DNA of 64,000 nucleotides from Dicaeum eximium (Eukaryota; Chordata; Aves; Passeriformes; Dicaeidae), in the NCBI GenBank assembly GCA_013396995.1, contig VWZP01007936.1:117501-181500 (forward strand), read 5' to 3'. Under the pieces are notes generated by a model. It searched no databases. It saw only the letters and a list, made by a program, of their open reading frames with translations, and was not told the origin of the DNA. This document shows, piece by piece, positions 50,301 through 59,329 of this stretch (its first letter is position 1; each line of letters begins with the position of its first letter). Position numbers and translations under genes: made by a program.

Positions 50301-50578
50301 CTCACCCAGACCTCAGTGACGTAGGCAAGAAATGTTCAGGAGAGGAAGAGGAGGAGGAGGAGGAGGAGGAAGTTCCCCCCGTGTGCCCACCCAGCCCCCA
50401 GCATCCCCTAACATACCACCAGTCCCCAGAACATCTACACCTGAGGAACAGACTGGACTCCCAGATGTCTCCTTCTCCATCCCATTCTAGCAGCCCCAGC
50501 AAACCTTCAGACTTCTCAGATTCAGAGGAAGAGGATGATGAAGGGGAAGAAGAAGAGGAGGAGATAACAGTCTCTTAG
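47036..50578 (+). CDS. DBX1: DBX1 homeobox transcription factor, complete coding region in four exons
   Basis: Joining 47036-47387, 47914-48015, 49630-49832 and 50192-50578 gives 1044 nt, or 347 residues plus a TAG stop; human DBX1 is about 343 as I recall. Every intron is GT-AG and the phases agree (1, 1, 0). The protein starts MMFPSLIAPP. It carries an eh1-like repressor motif (FLVEDLI, residues 39-45), then SVPPKTFSFPYFEGSFQPF, which is typical of DBX1, a homeodomain (176-235, WFQNRR with Gln50 and Asn51), a run of ten Glu (270-279) and an acidic tail ending EEITVS. Family knowledge: DBX1 is a nuclear repressor that defines p0 progenitors and V0 interneurons in the ventral neural tube and hindbrain respiratory neurons. 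The exon-1 and exon-2 sequence and the tail favour DBX1 over DBX2. No break is visible. Confidence 0.97.
47914..48015 (+). CDS. DBX1: DBX1 coding exon 2
   Basis: A 102-nt exon encoding ETSPALLQSVPPKTFSFP and then YFEGSFQPFLRSSYFP. It follows a pyrimidine-rich TTTATTTACTAG acceptor. The donor is CCCAG|GTCGGT, which departs from GTRAGT at +3 and +4 but keeps G at +5. The phase-1 end joins exon 3 to read Ala-Ala-Ser-Ala-Val-Val-Pro-Ile-Pro. Confidence 0.94.
48016..49629 (+). promoter_or_regulatory. DBX1 intron 2, possible intronic enhancer in its second half
   Basis: The 1.6-kb intron starts GC-rich. From about 48600 it becomes AT-rich and full of homeodomain/POU-like motifs: CTAATTAC (48645), TTTAATGAAAATG (about 48825), ATTAGCAT (49008), GCTAATTAGC (about 49113) and a TCTATTCATCC block. 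Density of such cores in an intron of a patterning gene suggests an auto- or cross-regulatory element. No alignment was possible, so this is inference. Confidence 0.35.
49630..49832 (+). CDS. DBX1: DBX1 coding exon 3, first three quarters of the homeodomain
   Basis: Acceptor CTCCCACAG|CT. Encodes VVPIPGTFSWPLAARGKPRR followed by homeodomain positions 1-44 (starts at 49701, GMLRRAVFSD; ends GLKDSQ). The donor CAG|GTGAGA leaves phase 0, so the intron falls between homeodomain residues 44 and 45, a common homeobox intron site. The N-terminal arm and helices 1-2 are here. Confidence 0.97.
50192..50578 (+). CDS. DBX1: DBX1 coding exon 4, recognition helix and acidic C-terminus
   Basis: Acceptor TTTGTCTGCTAG|GTG. 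Starts at homeodomain residue 45 with VKIWFQNRRMKWRNSK, the DNA-recognition helix 3, which ends at 50239. A Ser/Pro-rich linker follows, with a GAG/GAA repeat (50342-50371) coding for ten Glu and then the SDSEEEDDEG acidic tail. Stop TAG at 50576-50578. Confidence 0.97.
   Translation: MKIWFQNRRMKWRNSKERELLSSGGCREQTLPTKFNPHPDLSDVGKKCSGEEEEEEEEEEVPPVCPPSPQHPLTYHQSPEHLHLRNRLDSQMSPSPSHSSSPSKPSDFSDSEEEDDEGEEEEEEITVS
50342..50371 (+). repeat. DBX1: GAG/GAA codon repeat inside DBX1 exon 4
   Basis: Ten consecutive Glu codons (mostly GAG) make a coding microsatellite; the length of this acidic run probably varies between species and individuals. Confidence 0.9.
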
Positions 50579-50625
50579 ATCACTTGCCTGGCCCTACCAT
50601 CACATGAGGACACTGCAAAAATGTA

Positions 50626-50631
50626 AATAAA
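50626..50631 (+). terminator. DBX1: Possible proximal polyadenylation signal of DBX1
   Basis: AATAAA 48 nt after the stop codon, within GTAAATAAACCAG. It could produce a short-3'UTR isoform. The distal signal at 51628 has the clearer downstream element. Confidence 0.3.
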
Positions 50632-51627
50632 CCAGAATGCTATAAATTGAAGAGGTGCTGTCCCACCCCAATGTCCACATGCTTCTTCAGTGCAGTTTCT
50701 TTATCACAATAGCTGCAAGACTTCCTTCTCACTGGTATTCCTTATTTGTCACCCTGTGTGGAGGTTTTCATGTTCATAATATCTGCCCAACTTTTCATAA
50801 CTCTCTCTGCTTAGCAATCAATATTTGCTCAATTAGCTATCTTCTCCCAAAAAACAGACAATAGGCACCTCCTGGCTCCAGAGCAGTGAGGAAAGGGAAA
50901 TTTCCCCGTAGGAAAGGAAACTTCTTCTCCCAGATAAAAAAAATCATCAAAAATACAATATAGATGGTATGACCATTTCTATTACCTTTCCAGTGAATTT
51001 CCAGCTACTGTATTACTTCAGCTGCTATTGAAGACTTGTCTGATTTAGCAACGCTTTCCTCCAAAATAAATAACCTTGAGGGACCCAAACCAAGCTCTGC
51101 CTCCCTCTTCACCCTAAATGGCAGCATGCTTGTGCCCAGATCCATTGAAATCCCTGGAATGACTTTGAAGGTATAATGCAAGCATGCCCTGTGTAATGGA
51201 GATCTTATATATTTATTATTTTCATCTTAATTTATTCATCAATATTGTGTTCAAAGCACTGCCTAACCCACCTTATTGCCCACAAGTTTGTGCTTATTTT
51301 CCACTTTGCTTCTCCTATCCATGGTGTGGACAGAGGAAAGTGGATACATCTCTTTGATTTTTAACTGAACTTTGCTGTCTTTGCACAGCTTATATGAACT
51401 GTACGCTATTTTGTACACTTACTCTGTATGGGTGTTTTATACCAAGGTTATTGTCAATGATTATAACAATGGCTCAACAATGCTTCTCTCTTTTTTAATT
51501 AAATGACAGCTAAACAACAGGTGGATGCAGCTGTTTAATTGTGTAACTTATAAAGAAACACTTTTATTTTGTATTTTACCATGTACAGACTCTAAATATG
51601 TATATATATTAAAGTGGATGATTGTCA

Positions 51628-51633
51628 AATAAA
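51628..51633 (+). terminator. DBX1: Polyadenylation signal AATAAA for DBX1 (distal)
   Basis: A canonical AATAAA is followed by an A-run and, within about 50 nt, by a T/G-rich stretch (TTGTTGTAGTTTGTGTCTGG), as expected for a downstream element. It is about 1.05 kb after the stop codon. Confidence 0.6.
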
Positions 51634-51650
51634 AAAAAGTAGATTTCCAA

Positions 51651-52221
51651 ATTTAGTCATTCAGTAGGACTTGGTTCTAGATTGTTGTAGTTTGTGTCTG
51701 GTCTGTCAACCTTATTAGTGATTCAATAAGAATTTATCAGTTTCTAATTAAGTGACTTTACAAGAATATCTACTTGCCTTTTAACTAGGGAGCAACCCAC
51801 CACACATCACTAGGATACTACAACTGATAGACTGGAATGGTAATTAGACCATTCTTACATGGTAGAGAAAGAGAATGAAAGAGATAAATTTAACTCTTCA
51901 GCCTCAAGTCCAGCCAAGGATCATTACAACACCACCAGGCAAATCCATAACCACCCACCTGCTTTTTGTTTTTACGTTTCTGCTATACACTACAGAAATG
52001 TCAGTGGGTTTTGCCTTGCATACAGGTAGCAGAGTTTTTCTGAAACAGAAATTTCATTACAAAATTGCATTTATTTTCTGCTCCATGCTCTTTAATGCCC
52101 ACCATTCATAACACACCAAAACAAAAGAAACAAATGCAGCAGATGTCCCCTGGGTCCAACTCTCCCTCTGTGCTGCACTTCACTGCCACAGCCACAAGGG
52201 AAGGTGTGAAAGGAAGAAGAG
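51651..52221. other. Start of the spacer beyond DBX1
   Basis: AT-rich DNA following the DBX1 polyadenylation signal. No feature is recognised apart from its T/G-rich opening. Confidence 0.5.
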
Positions 52222-52395
52222 AGTGATTCCATTTGGAAGGGACCTACAAGAATTCTCTAGTCCAACTTCAGGGCTGGCCAAAAATTAGAAGTTGTTAAAA
52301 GGCATTGTCCAAAAGCCTCCTGAACACTGCCAGGAACAGAGCATGACTACCTCCTTCTGGAAAGGCTGTTCCAGGTCTTTAACCTCTTTCCAATT
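52222..52395 (-). mobile_element. CR1 LINE 3'UTR fragment, degraded
   Basis: TTTGGAAGGGACCTACAAG, then CTAGTCCAAC and TCTGGAAAGGCTGTTCCAGG, fit the reversed CR1 3'UTR with several gaps. It sits just beyond the DBX1 3' end. Confidence 0.7.
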
Positions 52396-55302
52396 AGGTA
52401 ATTGGACACATCTAAGCTGGTACACATTGTCACATTTCTCATCTTCTACCGCTCTGACACCTTGAAGCCATTAGCAATTGATAACATACACCTGATATAG
52501 GTGGAATGGAAAAAGGGATGGAAAAGACACAGGCACTCTTCATCCCACAATCAACAGTGAAACAGCAAAAGGGCTTGTTGGGTTTGGGTTTGTTGTGCTG
52601 TTGTTTTGTAAAAGCCATGCACAAAAGAAAAGCTAAACAAGGAATTCATTCACTGCTTCCCTTGGGCAGGCAGGTGTTCAGCCTTCCCAGGAGAGCAGGG
52701 CCCTATAACATGGAANCGTGTCTTCTCCCACACTCCCAGACACCTCTAACTCCCTCACCAGTGAGGCAGAACAAAAAGCAGAAAAGGTCTTGGCTCTGTG
52801 CAAGCCCTGCTCAGCAATACTAAAAACATTTCTGTATTATCAACATTATTATTAATGTCCATATTATTGTGCATTCAGCACAAATCCAAAATACAGCCCC
52901 CCTAGCAGCCACTGAAAGAAAACTTACTCTACCGCAGCTGATACCAGCACATCCAGTAAGCATAAGGCTGTAGTTAAGTAACTTATAAAGACAGAACTAA
53001 TCCAAAACACAATTTGTTTTAAAATCCAGTGGCTACTCCAGAGAACACAGATGCCATCACACATACTACAACACTCTAGAAAGGAACATGTCCAAAATAA
53101 GAACAGGTACTGCTCATACAAAACCCTCCCAATTCATTGTTCAACAGAAACTGCTGATCTTCTTATACCCTTTGCACTTTGTATTTTCTCTGCACTAGAA
53201 ATGCTATCAAAAATAACTCTTTAAGACTGCTTCTTTCAGCGTGAGGGCTATTACATATTACACTGCTAGACAAATAGCCGTACTAAGGGAAAAATGTAAT
53301 GGAATTGCCATTTAACAGGGAAATATCCTTACCCAAAATGTGACATTTATTAAACCTACACTTTATTCTTTTTCCCTTTCAGAGTCTTTTTTTAAACAGG
53401 AAAAAGAACATTGTGTGACTACTAAGCACAAACATTTCAGATTCAGGGATACCTTAATATGAAATTAAAGGGCTTGCTTTTATTTCCCAACAGCTATCAG
53501 ACTGTATCTGTGGCTGCAGGAAGGGGACCTCCTTCTCCAACACTTCCCTTGTACATGCTGAATGAAGAATCCAGAGTTCACAGATTAGCCATGGGATGGC
53601 TAATGTGGCACAGCTGTGCCAAGGGAAGTACTGCAGAAGTAGCCACCCCTTTTGGAGGTCTAATGTCAAAGGCATAAACTTATTCTCCTACCTCAAATGT
53701 GGAGAGATTCTAGCCACATTAGGAGATCTAGTGGCAGCTGGGTTGTCCTGGTGTGCATGGCTTTGGGAGTTCAGCTAGGGTGTATTTCTGAGAGCAAAAT
53801 ATTCCATAATTTGCTGTTAACAGCCAGAGAGTTGGAGGCAACCTCCTTTCCCTGAAATGAGCTCAGCACTCTCTTTCTCTCCCTCTCTTTATTTTCAATG
53901 CAGCTCTCTGTATGCTTTGGGAAAGGAGGGAAGGTGATAATAAGCCTTTCCTGCCTTCATGGAGATGGAATGGTTTCCATAATGACTAGCAGCATCCAGA
54001 GTTTTGGAAACTCTGGTAATCCCATGTGTAATACACTGCCATAACAACCTCTGCTTTAGGGTATCAAAGAGCTCTTTTTAATGACCCAGCAGCTCCCAGA
54101 GGTCTTCTGTATCTTTTCTTCCTTCTCAGAGGCAGGAGGGGAATCTCTCAGACTGGGGAATGGATAAGGCAGAGAGAGGGATTTAACTTTATTGAATGTG
54201 AGCTCAGGGCAGCAAATTCTCAACTATTTTATCCTTTAAGAAACCAGCTGTTTCAACATCTGTGCCTGCAAGTGTGGGAGAGTGGCTTTTGGACAGGGGG
54301 AGAAAAGGAAATAAATCACTTTCTTGGGGAGTCTGTGCTGTTGCTGCCTGCAGAGGTGTTGGTGACAAACCTGGAGTGTGTCCCTCTGGTCGCACTCCCT
54401 GGTCCAACGACTTCTCAAGCAATGCCCTGCACAAATGAGGGAGCTCATGAAGTGTTTTCACCCAGCCATAACCAGGCACACAAGGCTCCTGCACAGCCCT
54501 TTACTGGGAGCAGGTTGAGTAAAAAGTGAAACTAAATTAAACTAAACTAACCTCTTTTGAAGAACACCTGTCTTCCAGTGAAGTTTGAACATGACAATAA
54601 CCTTTAAGACGTCAAGTAGAGCACATGATGCAAGGCCATAGTTTCTAAAAGAAATCAGTAAAGGCTGAGGGTGATGACAGAATGTTACACCCCAACCAAT
54701 CCTAAACCCCCATCCTACAGGAAACTAGATTGGTTTGAAGAGACCAAAGTTCAGTCTCAGAAAACACTGATGACATTTAAAACCCTTTGCCTGGGAAGTA
54801 CAAGGTGGGGTTTGGCACAAAGCTGTGGGCTCTGTAATTCTGAGGAGCAACAAGGCAGAGTCTCACCACTGGCTGTGTTCACTCCTCAGGCCCAGCCATG
54901 TGCCAGTGTGTGTGCATGGACTGGGAGCAGAAGCGATCAGACTGAAGAGCACAGAATGGATCTGTTCCCTTGATTTGCTTTTCTAGCAGCTGGAACTGCT
55001 GTGTCTGAGGAGCGCATGGCAGAAATGCTCAGCAAGGATGGGAAAGATTATCCCTTCTGCTGGCTCTTATGAAGCGACCTAATTGGACATCTTTAAGGAA
55101 TTGATATAAGTAAATAACATCCTTCAAGCTCCAAAACACACACCAGCACCACTTTCCCAACCCACATGACAGGGATTTAACACCTGGGAAGCCCTGCAAA
55201 GTGGGGCCTCACAGGAATGCCTTTACTTGACATGCACAAGTGCCAGGTGTGCTGCTTTTACCTAATTTTCCCTCCCATGTAACCAGCAAAGGGTTAAAAT
55301 AC
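52396..55302. other. DBX1-NAV2 spacer, no gene
   Basis: Ordinary-composition DNA with no exon recognised. One undetermined base (n) occurs at 52716. The reading frames of 60-105 residues here lack family resemblance. Confidence 0.55.
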
Positions 55303-55700
55303 TTCATAAAATCATACAACAGCACAGGTTGGAAGATATCTGGAAAGATCCTCTGGTCCAGCCTTTTATGGGAAAGGGAATCTAGGTGAGGACTATTACC
55401 CTGATCAATCATATTTTGAAATACCTCCATCAATGGACAGTCTACCATATCCTTGAGGAGATTGTTCCACACAATGATTGTTCTTTCTGTAAAAAATGTA
55501 ATTGTGATAGCGAGATAAAACCTCTCCTAGTGCAACTTGTACCCATTGTTCCTTGTCTTCTCTATGTGGCTTCTTATGAAAAGAGAGCATCCATCCCCTT
55601 TGTGGCTGCCCTTTAGATACTGAAGTCCTGCCATGAGGCCCTCAACAAGGAGGAGACACAACTGCTTCAGTCTTTCTTCACAGGTAAGGTTCTCATACCT
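55303..55700 (-). mobile_element. CR1 LINE 3'UTR, near-complete 3' end
   Basis: Read on the - strand, from 55690: GAGGGCCTCATGGC, AGGAGAGGTTT, GTGTGGAACAATCTCCT, ATGGAGGTATTTCAAAAT and CTTCCAACCTGTGCTG, ending ATGATTTTATGAAG. This is the CR1 3'UTR with its short terminal repeat. It runs directly into the ORF2 remnant at 55700-56000 (next entry). Confidence 0.82.
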
Positions 55701-56000
55701 CTCCTAGGTTTAGTCAAGCTTAGCCTTGCTAAATACAACTTTGTATGCCCCACCAAGATTCTTGTAGTCCTTGATAGATATTTGGCCACCTTCCCAGGGT
55801 CAGTATTGTCTTTTTGTTTTGGTGTTTAAGCACATCCAAAAGCCCCCTGCTAAGCCAGGGCAGTCTCTTGTTCTGCTTTCTCCCTCTCCCTTTGTAGGAC
55901 TGTTCCTGAGTAACCCTAGGCCTTATAAGCTGCTTGTGCTGTCCATGGATGCTTCCCACAGACCCTCACAGCTGGGCTCTGAGCATATGGAAGTTTCAGG
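55700..56000 (-). pseudogene. Decayed CR1 ORF2 remnant (linker between endonuclease and reverse transcriptase)
   Basis: On the - strand 55959-55729 reads KQNKRLPWLSRGLLDVLKH and then NKKTILTLG..IYQGL. This resembles the CR1 ORF2 stretch with RRPAWMN-ELL-KLKHKKEAYRRW. Upstream (to about 56260) decayed sequence such as the reverse of CCAGCATCTGCAGCAGGAAG may be more of the same ORF. The reverse-transcriptase region that should follow is missing, because the 3'UTR begins at once. It is an inactive, internally deleted copy. Confidence 0.6.
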
Positions 56001-57207
56001 AGTGAAGTTCCAGTGCTTCTGAAATCCAGGGGATTTTTCCTATTAGTTGTCTTCAGTGTTCTTAGCAGAATCTGAAACTTCACAATGTTGTTATCGTTAT
56101 ATCCAAGGCCACCACTGACAGTTATGCAGTAAATATTATCAGGTTGTGAGCACTAAATCCAGCCAGCAATGGGCTGTTCTAAGTCAGCATGTCCAGCATC
56201 TGCAGCAGGAAGCATTTCTCAGAGCTTTCCAGGACCTTCGTGGATGACTTGGGCACTGCTGTGCAGAAATAAGTTGTTTAACAATCAGGACTGATTTGGG
56301 ACTGGAGGTTGGTGGTCTGGCAGAAAGTGTGAAGCTTGAAATTGTGCAATAACATTGCAGAAATCTTGTTGTAGATGAGGTTTAGTGGCTTACACAGATC
56401 TGAGCTCATGAGCTTGTTTCTTCCCCACTGGGCTTGGGCTTTGCGTCCTAACTTCTCTTTTGCACTGGGTGGTGCTGGTTCATCACAAGCCCAATAAAAA
56501 GGCACTCAGGCCTGGTGAGGTATCAAATGCTATTTGCTAGAGTGAACACTGCAACATGGGAACAACAGAGACAATCTTCTGTCCCTTCAGATGCTGAGAA
56601 TCCTTAGCAGAGCAGCATCCACCCACAGCATCCTGGCCACACCCCCCCCATTGGTGTGGGCATTCAAGGTATTACAGGAGGGTGTTTTCTCACAGCAAAA
56701 GAACTCTATTAACCATTTCTGCTGTCAAACAGAAAGGATGTACCCATGAGACCTTCTTGTTGCATGGTTAGACCAAGTCAAGGACACACAGATGGCTCAA
56801 ACCCTCGGTGCCCAGCAGGAGCTGAATGCCTCTCTGTTAGAGTGGGCTGAGCTGATCATATGGACAAGGGCTTTGTGCATCACAGCCCAGGTCTGGAGGC
56901 CAACCTGTCTTCATAGCACAGGGCAGAACAGCACAGCACAGTCCTGGCCATACTCAGGCTCACTGACACACAGATCATCAGCTCTTTGATCTACAATGGG
57001 CTTTCAGTCAGGATCCCAGTGGAAGCACAACCTCTTCCCATCTGCCTGTGGATCCCATTTTATGTAAAGTCCTTCAGACTTCCTAACTGGCTAGCCCCAT
57101 GTGAGTGACCTTCCTGGAGGAGGAATTACCGGTGTTTAGCCAGAGCATGGTCTCCACTCCCTGTAACATCTCTTGAGCCTCTGAGCAAATCAGAAATATC
57201 TGTGTCT
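56001..57207. other. DBX1-NAV2 spacer between CR1 pieces
   Basis: The first 260 bases may be further decayed CR1 ORF2 (minus strand). The rest is unassigned, with no gene seen. Confidence 0.4.
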
Positions 57208-57306
57208 GAGCAACCTGCTCTTACAGAAAATGTCCCAGCTCATTGTAGGGGGGTGGATTAGATGACCTCTTAAGGACCCTTCCAACCCAAACCGTTCTAT
57301 GATTGA
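57208..57306 (+). mobile_element. CR1 LINE 3'-terminal fragment
   Basis: GAGCAACCTGCTCTTACAG, GATTAGATGACCTCTTAAGG and CCTTCCAACCCAAACCGTTC, then TATGATTG: a clear CR1 3' end in the sense orientation, opposite to most other CR1 copies here. Confidence 0.85.
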
Positions 57307-57620
57307 AGAAGGAGAGAGGAACATGGATTTCTGTGTGTGGCTAAACCAACAAAGATGATGATGGGGCAGGATTTGCCTACAGTCAGCCACACTGCCAGGG
57401 GCAAAGATGAAAGTTGTCTTCAGCTGCTGTGCTCTGCTCTAACCCCCAAAAGCCGAGATTAAATGTCCACATTAGAAACCACAGATAACCCTTGGTTACT
57501 ACAGAGATCAATGTCAGAATCCTGGGCATCAGTACAGTGGTGAAATGGACAGAAGTGTGGAATGGAGGATGGGAGCCTGCAGGGTATCAGGAGGAATTTA
57601 CTCTCTGGTTCTTGAGGTGA

Positions 57621-57625
57621 CTACT
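57621..57625. repeat. Left target-site duplication of the ERVL-like LTR (CTACT)
   Basis: CTACT abuts the TGTCCT terminus and is matched exactly at 58141-58145. Confidence 0.83.
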
Positions 57626-58140
57626 TGTCCTTGTTTAGGACAGACTGGGGAAGAAAACCTACCCTAGAAAACAAACCTCCTTCCCCCCCTTCCCCCAACC
57701 CCGGGGTCGGGAAGGAAAACCTCGGAGGAAAGTGGAAAAAACCTGTTTATTTTACAAATAACACTCCCCACACAGACAGGAAAAAAAACAGCCCCAGATG
57801 TTACTCAGGCAGTCGCTGTGAAGGAAGGGCACGCAGCTTCTTTTGCAGACTCACGGTCCAGAGCAGGTCCTGAGCCGGTCCAATTCTTCGGGAAACAGGA
57901 AAGAAAGAAAGGGAGAGAAAGAGAGAGACGGCAAAGCAGCCAGGAAAAAAAACAAGCAAGCAAGAAGCGAGCAAAGCCGAGGCAGCCAGCAAAGCAGCCA
58001 AAGCAAAAGTAAATCAACCGGGGCAGTGTCCTGCTGAGAGAGCGAGAGATGGGGGGGGGCAGCGGGGGGGAAACCCGCCGCCCTAGACAAAACAAATTCC
58101 ACAGAACGATTGGGATAGGAGACACCGTCAGCCTAGGACA
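57626..58140 (-). mobile_element. Solo LTR, ERVL-like, flanked by a 5-bp duplication
   Basis: The 515-bp element has perfect terminal inverted repeats TGTCCT...AGGACA and is flanked by CTACT on both sides (57621-57625 and 58141-58145). TGTCCT/AGGACA ends and 5-bp duplications are familiar for avian ERVL LTRs (family knowledge). Orientation is probably minus: read that way, AATAAA lies at 57751-57746, about 120 nt before the 3' end. The interior is rich in purine on +, with GAAA/GAGA runs, a G9 and a G7 run, and many CpGs. No internal retroviral sequence is present. Confidence 0.85.
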
Positions 58141-58145
58141 CTACT
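58141..58145. repeat. Right target-site duplication of the ERVL-like LTR (CTACT)
   Basis: Exact copy of 57621-57625 directly after AGGACA. Confidence 0.83.
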
Positions 58146-59134
58146 CCAAAGTACCAGTGGAAAAGGGCAGAGGAATGAGAAGGGTGTAAATACATGTCAC
58201 ACGCTGCAGACTGAGTTTATAAAATGACTCCGGAGAATTTCCCTTTTCCATTGGAGAAAGGAAGTCAGCACTGATCCTATGGCATTGAGAAACGATGAGA
58301 TGGATCCAGGAAGGACATAAAATTAAATAGGATGTTGGAAACAGAAAAGTAGGAAAATAAAGGTGAAGGAGAAGATGAGGTAAAGGAAAGAAAAAGTCAA
58401 GACAAGTGTACAAGACAGTGTGCATAAAGTAGAGAAAAGAATAATGTGGGAAAGGGATAGGACAGCCAAAAAAGGAAAAGAAGGGAAGAATTCCTGAGAG
58501 ATAAAAGCATTTTGGCAGCCCAGTATGGATTCAAGAATTGTCCAAGATCATGGCTGAAGCATTTTCCAGGACCAAGTCTAGGACATGCAATTCTGTAAAT
58601 CAAAGGAAGTTTACAGAACACAGAAAAATGTGCTTGAGCACGTCCAAAGCAATTCTGCCTCTGAAAAACTGTGGAGGACAGACAATGCCCACATTACAGA
58701 TCAGCTCTGAGCTACCATTTACACTGCTGTGTCATTAAGAGTATTTTTGGATTGAACAAACTTGAATACAGATTATCAGTTTTCAGCAGAACTTCCTCTC
58801 TTTTGATTTTCTTTGAAGTTTTCTACACGAGAATCTGTCCTACCAACATTATTCATTCAAACAGGTGATAAGTGGACAAGGAGCTGTCAAAAAAGCAGAA
58901 ATATGAAGAGAGAAAGTCTCCAGGAAAAAAAACACCAAAACCCTTAAAGTGCAGAGGTGTTTGCATTTATCCTTTCTGAACAGAGAAATTTTACTTTGTT
59001 TTTAGTCAAGAGTATTTCTTTGCCATGAAGGATAATAGTTTCCTACATGTTTTTACTGACTGTGTATTTATTACAGTATAACCATAATGTCGCTATCAAA
59101 TGGGTGAAGAGAAAATTGGAATACTGTGTAGAAT
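58146..59134. other. DBX1-NAV2 spacer right of the ERVL-like LTR
   Basis: Purine-rich on the + strand at 58240-58510 and otherwise plain. No gene or repeat is assigned. Confidence 0.5.
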
Positions 59135-59220
59135 GTGAAGGTTGTCCAGAGGGGTGGAAGATGCCCTTGGAAACATTCCAGGCTAGATTGGATGGACGGG
59201 TAAGGGCTGTTGGCACCTCC
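59135..59220 (+). mobile_element. CR1 LINE 3'UTR fragment
   Basis: GTTGTCCAGAGGGGTGGAAG, TTGGAAACATTCCAGGC and GATTGGATGG follow the sense CR1 3'UTR (contractions of GGTGGTGGATGCCC...TTCAAGG...GGATGG). It lies about 110 bp beyond the proposed NAV2 polyadenylation site. Confidence 0.7.
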
Positions 59221-59329
59221 TCACAAGTACTTTAAAAAGCCAACAAAATCAAATGAGTGAGCCCCACCATCTGCAAATGAAAAATTATAAAATAGTGATT
59301 AGGAAGAGATAAGAAGTTCTGGGAAGCCA

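Larger units (their letters stand above)
50579..51650 (+). other. DBX1: DBX1 3' untranslated region
   Basis: Non-coding AT-rich DNA between the DBX1 stop and the strong AATAAA at 51628. An earlier AATAAA (50626-50631), only about 50 nt after the stop, could give a very short alternative 3'UTR. The segment holds ATTTA-like AU-rich stretches and no ORF of note. The 3' end is inferred from the signal, with no transcript data. Confidence 0.6.
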
